A DNA stretch of 6,762 nt, taken from NCBI GenBank assembly GCA_003560215.1, contig PWIY01000388.1:1-6762 (forward strand). The letters are read 5' to 3'. Both the position numbers and the translations under genes were made by a program. Below, piece by piece: positions 1 to 5,087 of the stretch (position 1 is its first letter; every line of letters begins with the position of its first letter). The DNA comes from Bacteroidales bacterium. GTDB taxonomy: Bacteria > Bacteroidota > Bacteroidia > Bacteroidales > UBA7960. The notes below the pieces were generated by a model. That model did not search any database, was not told the DNA's origin, and worked only from the letters and a program-made list of their open reading frames with translations.

Positions 1-2736
1 ACCGCATTCGATTTCCCTGATTTCTGTATTTGGCAGGGTGGACAGCATCTGAACGGTGCTGCTGACCGATGAGAGTGCCTTCTGGTGGCAATGCCCGTGG
101 AGGTAAATCTTCCGCGGCGTTTCGGTAAATGCTTCGGGGGTAATGTGGCCGGACTCCACCTCCCCGGCAATGAACTCATCCAGGATGAGTGCCCGGGAGG
201 CCAGCCTGATGGCCTTTTCGCGGGTTTCCCCCTCAAGAAGCTGCAGGTATTCATCACGGAAGCACAGCAGGGCAGAGGGCTCGATGCCCACAAGGGGCTT
301 GTCGTCACTGACCAGGTCATGCAAGGCTTCCACGTTTCTGGCTGCCCCACCGGCGGCCTGTTTCAGCAATCCTTTGGACAGGTATGTGCGTCCACTTTGT
401 CCGTGCTTTGCGGTCTTTACCCGGTAGCCAAGGTGATGCAGCAGCATGATTGCGCTGATGCCGGTATCCGTGTCGTTGTAGTTGGTAAACTCATCACAGA
501 AAAAGATGACCTCCTTTTTTCGGCCCTTGTTCAGGTTGTTGAGCCCTTCAAGGTGCATCAGCCCCCATTTCCTGAGGGTGGATGAATGAAGAAGTGGCAG
601 GTGTCTTTTGGGGCTGAACCCTAAAATGTGTTTGATTGCCCCGGCGGTCAGCCGGTTTGTGGCGAAGAAGTTGTATATGGCCGGAAACAGGCTGCCTGCC
701 CGGTTAAACCTGGCATAGTTTCCGGTTACCCTGGCCTGCATCGGGGTGCCGTTGGCCATGTAGTAATGCTGCAATGCCTCTGCCTTATATTTGCCCATGT
801 CTACACCGGAAGGGCACTCCGACTTGCATCCCTTGCAGGAGAGGCAGAGGTCGAGCACGTCCATGATCTCCCTGTGGTTGAATGGGTTTTTCTGCGGCGA
901 ATTGGTGATGAACTCCCGCAGGATATTGGCGCGGCCACGGGTGCTGTGGGGTTCCTTACGGGTGGCGTGGTAGGAAGGGCACATTACACCCCCTGCCTGA
1001 GCGGGCTTCAGGCAATCTCCCGATCCATTGCATTTTTCCACCGCCCTTAAAAAACCAAGTGTGTCACGGTAATCAAAATAAGTCCTGATCTTTTTCTCCT
1101 GCTGCCCCGGGGTGTACCTCAATGAGGTTTTGATGGAAGGGGTGTTGACGATTTTTTCAGGATTGAGCAAATCTTTCGGATCCCAGGTGTTTTTGACCTC
1201 CCTGAGCAAGCTGATGTTCTTTTCGCCAAGCACCAGGGGGATGAACTCACCCCTGAGCCGGCCGTCACCATGTTCGCCGCTGAGAGAGCCCCGGTATTTC
1301 TTGACCAGCAGGGCGGTTTCACCGGCCACCTGGTGGAAACGTTCCACATCGGTGCGGTTTTTCAGGTTGAGCACCGGGCGCAGGTGAAGCTCTCCCGTAC
1401 CGATGTGTGCATAGTACACACATTGCAGGTTCAGCCTGTCGAGCACAACCTGCAATTCCCCGATGAAACCGGGAAGCATTTCCGGATGCACGGCAGTGTC
1501 TTCGATGACCGCCACCGGTTTGGCATCGCCCGGCATGTTGGACATAAGCCCCAGCCCCGCTTTACGCAAAGCCCATACTTTTCCGATATCCTCACCGAAC
1601 AACAGGGGGTAATGATAGCCCAGGTCCTCTTTTCGCATCTCTGCTTCCATGGCCGCAGCCTTCTCTTCTGCCTCACTTCGAAGGGTACAGGCAAACTCCA
1701 CCACGAGAATGGCACCGGGATCTCCCTTAATGAAAAAGCGGTTCCTGGCCTGGGCGATGTTTGAACGGGTGCAGTCGAGAATTACCTTGTCGATCAGTTC
1801 CACTGCCACAGGTCCGTGCCTGAGGGCCACCAGGTTTGCCTGGAGTGCCTCTCCAATGTTTTCCGTATGGACGCACACCAGCGCCTTTTCAGGAGGGGGA
1901 AGCTCAACCAGGTTCAGCTTGATTTCTGTGGACAGTGCCAGGGTGCCTTCCGACCCGCAGAGCATCTTGCAGAAATTAAAAGGCTCGTCCCCGTTGAATA
2001 CCACTGCGTTGAGCATAAGGTCAAGGGCGTAGCCCGTGTTCCGCCGGTTGATGCGCGGATCGGGGTACTGGTTCCGGATCTCTTCCTGGTTCTCCCTGTC
2101 TGAAAGCATTTCAAAAACTTGCTGGTAGATCTTGTTTTCCAGCTTGTTGCCGATGCATTTTTTTCGGAATTCCTCCCGGTTCAGGGGGCCGAAAAAGGCT
2201 TCACTTCCATCGCTCAGCAGCGCGGAGATCTCCAGGGTGTGATCGCGGGTGCTTCCATATACCATAGAATGGGCCCCGCATGAATTGTTTGCTACCATGC
2301 CACCGATCATGCAGCGGTTTCCGGTGGAGGTTTCAGGCCCGAAGAACAACCCGTGGGGCGCCAGGAAACGGTTCAGGTCGTCAAGGATCACCCCCGGCTC
2401 TACCTTCACCCAGCGCTCTTCGGTGTTCAGCTCCAGGATGCGGTTCATGTGCCTGGAAAAATCCACCACCAGGCCGTGGCCCACCACCTGTCCGGCCAGT
2501 GAGGTTCCTGCAGTTCGCGGGATAAGCGGCAAGTTTTGCTCCGAACAAAATGCCAGGATCTTTTTCAGGTCGGCGGTGCCGGCGGGGCAGCACACCGCGG
2601 CCGGAACCTCTCTGAATACAGAAGCATCTGTGGCATACATCAGCCGCCAGCTCATGTCTTCATACAACTCTCCCTCGATGCTTCGGGCCAGCCGGCTGAA
2701 AGGGATGGCCGTGGTATTGTCAGCTTTTTCGTTCAT
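1..2736 (-). CDS. FAD-linked and (4Fe-4S) fused dehydrogenase, YdiJ / D-2-hydroxyglutarate dehydrogenase type (3' end beyond window)
   Basis: My translation of the minus strand from ATG at 2736 to base 1 gives 912 codons with no stop. TGA lies directly upstream of the ATG, fixing the start or placing it further in. Domain order: a PCMH-type FAD-binding domain (about 45-190), with TAGTSLAGQ near 75-83, GPETSTGN at 133-140, GGMVANNSCGA at 145-155 and CGSEGT at 260-265; an FAD-linked oxidase C-terminal domain (about 280-545), with H444-x-G-x-G-x-x-H451 and E488-H489, the likely metal/substrate site; Fe-S motifs C569/C575/C586-P and C631-x2-C634-x2-C637-x3-C641-P; and a cysteine-rich CCG/GlpC-like domain with EPS 819-821 and HGHCHQK 880-886. 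The family runs to roughly 970-1020 residues, so perhaps 60-100 are missing. Known relatives oxidise D-2-hydroxy acids, notably D-2-hydroxyglutarate, passing electrons through FAD and Fe-S to an acceptor. The exact substrate is inferred; D-lactate or glycolate remain possible. It is transcribed divergently from the lolD-like gene. Confidence 0.93.
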   Translation of the reverse strand, partial: MNEKADNTTAIPFSRLARSIEGELYEDMSWRLMYATDASVFREVPAAVCCPAGTADLKKILAFCSEQNLPLIPRTAGTSLAGQVVGHGLVVDFSRHMNRILELNTEERWVKVEPGVILDDLNRFLAPHGLFFGPETSTGNRCMIGGMVANNSCGAHSMVYGSTRDHTLEISALLSDGSEAFFGPLNREEFRKKCIGNKLENKIYQQVFEMLSDRENQEEIRNQYPDPRINRRNTGYALDLMLNAVVFNGDEPFNFCKMLCGSEGTLALSTEIKLNLVELPPPEKALVCVHTENIGEALQANLVALRHGPVAVELIDKVILDCTRSNIAQARNRFFIKGDPGAILVVEFACTLRSEAEEKAAAMEAEMRKEDLGYHYPLLFGEDIGKVWALRKAGLGLMSNMPGDAKPVAVIEDTAVHPEMLPGFIGELQVVLDRLNLQCVYYAHIGTGELHLRPVLNLKNRTDVERFHQVAGETALLVKKYRGSLSGEHGDGRLRGEFIPLVLGEKNISLLREVKNTWDPKDLLNPEKIVNTPSIKTSLRYTPGQQEKKIRTYFDYRDTLGFLRAVEKCNGSGDCLKPAQAGGVMCPSYHATRKEPHSTRGRANILREFITNSPQKNPFNHREIMDVLDLCLSCKGCKSECPSGVDMGKYKAEALQHYYMANGTPMQARVTGNYARFNRAGSLFPAIYNFFATNRLTAGAIKHILGFSPKRHLPLLHSSTLRKWGLMHLEGLNNLNKGRKKEVIFFCDEFTNYNDTDTGISAIMLLHHLGYRVKTAKHGQSGRTYLSKGLLKQAAGGAARNVEALHDLVSDDKPLVGIEPSALLCFRDEYLQLLEGETREKAIRLASRALILDEFIAGEVESGHITPEAFTETPRKIYLHGHCHQKALSSVSSTVQMLSTLPNTEIREIECG

Positions 2737-2780
2737 TCAGCATGATTCAGGATTTCGGACCGGAGAAGTTTCCGCCATGT

Positions 2781-2788
2781 CAAATATA
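2781..2788 (-). promoter_or_regulatory. Candidate Bacteroidota -7 box for the dehydrogenase gene
   Basis: The minus strand reads TATATTTG, an exact match to the Bacteroidota -7 consensus TAnnTTTG. It would start transcription near 2775, leaving a leader of about 40 nt before the ATG at 2736. No clear -33 TTG element lies at the usual distance, so this rests on one box plus its position. Confidence 0.42.
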
Positions 2789-2812
2789 GCATTTTCATTT
2801 TACGTATCTTCG

Positions 2813-2820
2813 TATCTTTG
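2813..2820 (+). promoter_or_regulatory. Candidate Bacteroidota -7 box for the lolD-like gene
   Basis: TATCTTTG matches TAnnTTTG exactly and is followed by CC, a common context for this element. It predicts initiation near 2827 and a leader of about 30 nt before the ATG at 2858. An imperfect copy of the same sequence (cgtatctt) precedes it by 8 bp. No good -33 TTG is visible. Confidence 0.48.
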
Positions 2821-2857
2821 CCGGATAACCGGTGCAACATACGCTAATTCCCCGCAT

Positions 2858-3508
2858 ATGATCAAAGCAGAAGACATCCATAAATCATACGGTAGCCTGG
2901 AAGTTTTGAAAGGCATCAGCCTCGACATCAAAAAAGGGGAGATCGTTTCCATTGTGGGTGCCTCCGGCGCGGGAAAAACCACCCTGTTGCACATTCTGGG
3001 CACCCTCGACCGCCACGACAGCGGAAAAGTGATCATTGACGGGCGCGATGTGTCAGGACTGAACGACCGGCAGTTGTCGGCCTTCCGGAACAAACACATT
3101 GGTTTTGTGTTCCAGTTTCATCACCTGCTGCCAGAATTCTCCGCCCTGGAAAATGTCTGCATCCCCGGTTATATATCCGGTGCACCCCGAAAAGAAGTGG
3201 AAAAGCGTGCCGGCGAATTGCTTGACCTGCTTGGGTTAAGCGACCGCCTGGAGCATAAACCCTCGGAACTCAGCGGCGGGGAACAACAGCGTGTGGCTGT
3301 GGCCCGGGCCCTGATCAACGATCCCGTGGTGGTGCTGGCCGACGAACCCAGCGGCAACCTCGATTCAAAAACCTCAGAAGAACTCCATCGCCTTTTCTTC
3401 ACCCTGCGCGACCGCATGAGCCAGACTTTTGTGATCGTGACCCACAACGAAGCCCTGGCCGGCATGGCCGACCGGAAACTGACGATTCATGACGGGGTGA
3501 TTTTGTAG
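2858..3508 (+). CDS. lolD: LolD-like ABC transporter ATP-binding protein
   Basis: This 216-residue ABC ATPase is slightly shorter than E. coli LolD (about 233). Visible motifs: Walker A GASGAGKTT at 34-42; Q-loop Q86 within FVFQFHHLLPEFSALENV; signature LSGGEQQR at 138-145; Walker B VVVLADEP at 157-164, followed by the D-loop SGNLD; and switch histidine H196 in VTHN. The stretch around the Q-loop closely resembles LolD, which energises release of lipoproteins from the inner membrane to LolA through LolC/E. No LolC/E permease gene is visible here; unlinked LolD genes are common in Bacteroidota, so the partner is probably encoded elsewhere. A macrolide-export (MacB) or FtsE-type ATPase is a less likely alternative. 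The frame is open upstream to 2249, but that part is antisense to the dehydrogenase and spans the promoter region. I therefore chose ATG 2858, where ATPase homology begins (MIKAEDIHKSYG). Confidence 0.93.
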   Translation: MIKAEDIHKSYGSLEVLKGISLDIKKGEIVSIVGASGAGKTTLLHILGTLDRHDSGKVIIDGRDVSGLNDRQLSAFRNKHIGFVFQFHHLLPEFSALENVCIPGYISGAPRKEVEKRAGELLDLLGLSDRLEHKPSELSGGEQQRVAVARALINDPVVVLADEPSGNLDSKTSEELHRLFFTLRDRMSQTFVIVTHNEALAGMADRKLTIHDGVIL

Positions 3509-3566
3509 GGAAGCCTTTGAAAAAATCACAGTTGCTGATACAAGGCAATGTTTTTAAGGGAAGCCT
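3507..3566 (+). repeat. Short direct repeat after the lolD-like gene
   Basis: The 10-mer AGGGAAGCCT occurs at 3507-3516, overlapping the lolD stop codon, and again at 3557-3566, exactly 50 bp later. Each copy is soon followed by TTTGA. It could reflect a small local duplication; chance is also possible at this length. Confidence 0.4.
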
Positions 3567-3693
3567 GTTTGAGTTCATTCCGGGGTCGGGCACTGTCAGC
3601 GTATGATATTTTTTATTACATTTACATAACTGACCCGGATTAGTCATCGAAAATAGTCTTTTTGGATGCGTCCCTTGTGTAAGCTGCCAGCAA

Positions 3694-3710
3694 AGGGGCG
3701 TGAGGCCCCT
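3694..3710 (+). other. GC-rich hairpin in the leader of the repeat lipoprotein gene
   Basis: AGGGGC (3694-3699) and GCCCCT (3705-3710) are perfect inverted repeats around the five-base loop GTGAG, ending 29 bp before the ATG at 3740. No T-run follows on either strand, so it is not a standard intrinsic terminator. It may be an mRNA-stabilising or translation-affecting leader structure, or a weak end for the lolD transcript. The rest of the 3509-3739 spacer shows no gene, and only imperfect promoter-like sequence (for example TACATTTA at 3617-3624). Confidence 0.45.
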
Positions 3711-3739
3711 GCATAAAGAAAAACCCTAAACCCTTCTAT

Positions 3740-4552
3740 ATGAAAAAGCTGAAAAATTTATCATCAATTTTAATTCTTACTCTGCTCATTGGTTGTTCGC
3801 AACCCAAAGTGAAGGTCGATGATCTCGAGAGCAAGCTTGAGAGATTTTTTGAAACCGGAGACCTTATAGTTGATACGGAAAGGAATCCGATTAATGGGAT
3901 TGCATATCAGGAATACAGCAATGGAGAAATATTTCTGGAGTCGTCCATAACAAATGGGAAGCCTGATGGTCAGTATAACTGGTATTTGGAAAACGGACAA
4001 TTGGGGGAAACAAGAAACTTCAGAGAAGGTGAAATGCATGGCCTGTATGAATGGTATTATAGAAACGGGCAGCTGAGGGAAAAGGGAGAATACAAAAATG
4101 GCGAAAGGGATGGAATATTTGAATACTATTTTGAAAACGGACATATAATGAGGAAGGTGTTTTATTCAAAAGGAGAGCGGGATGGTTTGTATGAAGACTA
4201 TTATGAAGACGGGCAGCTGAGGAGAAAAATAACTTTTTCGCAAGGGGAAAGGAATGGCCCATATAAGGTGTACTATGAAAACGGTAACATTGGAGAAAAA
4301 GGGAGTTTTAAAAATGGCGAAAGGGATGGTTCATACAAATATTATTATGAAAACGGACAAATCAAAAGAAGATTAACCTATCAAAATGGCGAGAGAGACG
4401 GTCTTTTTGAATGGTATCATGAGAACGGACATTTGGGAGAAAAGGGATATTATAAAAATGATGAGAGATACGGATCCTTTGAGGAATACGATGAAAGCGG
4501 ACGCCTGCTGAGAGTAGGAAGCTATACAAGTATAAGGCTATCGCCAGACTAA
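3740..4552 (+). CDS. Lipoprotein with MORN-variant repeats (YwqK-like repeat family)
   Basis: This gene encodes 270 residues. The N-terminus is a lipoprotein signal: KK at 2-3, a hydrophobic core from I10 to I17, and lipobox L16-I17-G18-C19. After a short linker rich in charged residues, residues 73-264 are eight tandem 24-residue units of the form G-E-R-D-G-x-[YF]-E-x-Y-Y-E-N-G-x-x. A degenerate ninth unit lies at 49-72. This fits the MORN_2 (MORN variant) repeat family, often labelled YwqK-type antitoxin by automated pipelines; no toxin gene is adjacent, so I do not assign an antitoxin role. MORN-type repeats form beta-hairpin arrays; the binding partner is unknown. The mature N-terminus (CSQPK) lacks the acidic run immediately after Cys seen in known Bacteroidota surface-export signals, so outer-membrane placement facing the periplasm is plausible. 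The gene is much more AT-rich than the two to its left. A terminator lies about 106 bp downstream. Confidence 0.9.
   Translation: MKKLKNLSSILILTLLIGCSQPKVKVDDLESKLERFFETGDLIVDTERNPINGIAYQEYSNGEIFLESSITNGKPDGQYNWYLENGQLGETRNFREGEMHGLYEWYYRNGQLREKGEYKNGERDGIFEYYFENGHIMRKVFYSKGERDGLYEDYYEDGQLRRKITFSQGERNGPYKVYYENGNIGEKGSFKNGERDGSYKYYYENGQIKRRLTYQNGERDGLFEWYHENGHLGEKGYYKNDERYGSFEEYDESGRLLRVGSYTSIRLSPD
3956..4531 (+). repeat. Eight tandem 72-bp coding repeats (MORN-type)
   Basis: The conserved Gly that opens each unit falls at 3956, 4028, 4100, 4172, 4244, 4316, 4388 and, as Asp, at 4460, giving an exact 72-bp period with no insertion or deletion. Most copies have diverged in DNA, but AAAAATGGCGAAAGGGATGG occurs identically in the units near 4095 and 4311, three periods apart. 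Confidence 0.92.
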
Positions 4553-4658
4553 AATAACTGGCCTTCACTGTCTCATAAGTACGGGGTATTGCTTTTAGGA
4601 ACCTCCCCGGACTGTCGCCAGGGAATTTTTCAGACCCGGTGTAATCTGATTACCAAGC

Positions 4659-4705
4659 ACGCATCCTGCAACCGTGAACATAGGTTGTAAGGTGCGTTTT
4701 TTTTT
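4659..4705 (+). terminator. Intrinsic (rho-independent) terminator downstream of the repeat lipoprotein gene
   Basis: ACGCATCCTGCAACC (4659-4673) pairs with GGTTGTAAGGTGCGT (4683-4697) across a nine-base loop. The 15-position stem has 12 Watson-Crick pairs, two G-U pairs and one C-A mismatch. Eight further Ts follow (4698-4705; a nine-T run counting the last stem base). It is oriented to end the lipoprotein transcript, leaving a 3' untranslated region of over 100 nt. Confidence 0.88.
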
Positions 4706-4845
4706 GGGGTAGCAGCAAAACTTAAACTGATCTTCAATCAGTGTTCCCTGGAAAGGCTATTGTAAAAGCCAAAACCTGAATCATATTTAAAAGAATTGCA
4801 TTCACCTGGATTGCCTTCCTGCACCGAGAATCCTTAAGGTAAGCT

Positions 4846-4881
4846 AAAAAAACACTAAAAAACATTAAAAAAAAATTTTTT
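4846..4881. promoter_or_regulatory. Helically phased A-tracts, probably curved DNA upstream of a promoter
   Basis: A-runs begin at 4846 (7 A), 4857 (6 A) and 4867 (9 A), the last followed by a six-T run ending at 4881. Spacing of 10-11 bp matches the helical repeat, which is known to bend DNA. The block ends 17 bp before the TATATTTG box, where an UP-like or bend-stimulated activation element would be expected. Confidence 0.5.
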
Positions 4882-4898
4882 AAATTGCTTTGTGTTTG

Positions 4899-4906
4899 TA
4901 TATTTG
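4899..4906 (+). promoter_or_regulatory. Candidate Bacteroidota -7 box for the secreted-protein gene
   Basis: TATATTTG matches TAnnTTTG exactly and sits just downstream of the A-tract block. Initiation near 4913 would give a leader of about 175 nt before the ATG at 5088. A TTG at 4885-4887 is too close to serve as a standard -33 element. Confidence 0.45.
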
Positions 4907-5033
4907 TAGAGTGGGGGAATGTTTTTCATTGCCGGACAAACAACCAGATTGCTTGGTTCCCTGAGTTTTGTTCCCCCTTTGCACCTCCTCATTTTTGCCC
5001 GGTAGATTCAGAGCAACAGAAGTACCCTAATTT

Positions 5034-5050
5034 TTTGCGCTGCAAATATA
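5034..5050 (-). promoter_or_regulatory. Palindromic TTTGC-GCT-GCAAA with a reverse-facing -7 box
   Basis: TTTGC (5034-5038) and GCAAA (5042-5046) are perfect inverted repeats with a three-base centre. On the minus strand 5050-5043 reads TATATTTG, then CAGC, a full match to TAnnTTTG pointing away from the downstream gene. It could be an operator in the leader or an antisense promoter. No minus-strand gene follows. Confidence 0.28.
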
Positions 5051-5087
5051 GGTATTTTTTTATTTACTCACACCTAAAACAAAAAAA

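Larger units (their letters stand above)
4706..5087. other. Non-coding region between terminator and secreted-protein gene
   Basis: I see no convincing gene here. The only notable open frame, plus strand 4885-5091 (68 codons), has a composition unlike a protein (many Phe, Cys and Pro), overlaps the promoter box and runs into the next start, so I reject it. Contents: a small perfect hairpin, ACTGAT/ATCAGT, at 4726-4742; phased A-tracts; a -7 box; and a leader containing GGGGGAA (4913-4919) complementary to TTCCCCC (4971-4977), a possible long-range stem. Confidence 0.6.

Noticed and set aside
85..2114. Several plus-strand open frames of about 90-165 codons across the left part of the window
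   Set aside because: They lie entirely opposite a continuous minus-strand frame with all FAD and Fe-S motifs. GC-rich coding DNA commonly yields such open antisense frames, and their translations show no recognisable domain.
2249..2857. An in-frame upstream extension of the lolD-like gene giving a 419-residue protein
   Set aside because: The first 203 codons are mostly antisense to the dehydrogenase coding sequence, then cross the divergent promoter region, and show no ABC features. ATPase similarity starts right at the ATG at 2858.
3580..3638. Near-inverted repeat CCGGGGTC / GACCCGG flanking an AT-rich stretch
   Set aside because: The arms match only with a one-base bulge and are 44 bp apart, so a stable or meaningful structure is not supported.
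3694..3710. Hairpin considered as an intrinsic terminator for the lolD-like gene
   Set aside because: The six-pair stem is followed by GCATAAAGAAAAA rather than a T-run, and it lies about 185 bp past the stop codon.
3956..4531. Regular 72-bp repeats considered as a CRISPR-like array
   Set aside because: The repeats are an exact multiple of three, fully translated in one frame, and vary at positions expected of protein repeats. There is no repeat-spacer alternation and no cas gene.
3770..4568. Minus-strand open frames opposite the repeat lipoprotein gene
   Set aside because: They mirror the 72-bp repeats on the other strand and give low-complexity His/Phe/Pro-rich translations without a promoter or family resemblance.
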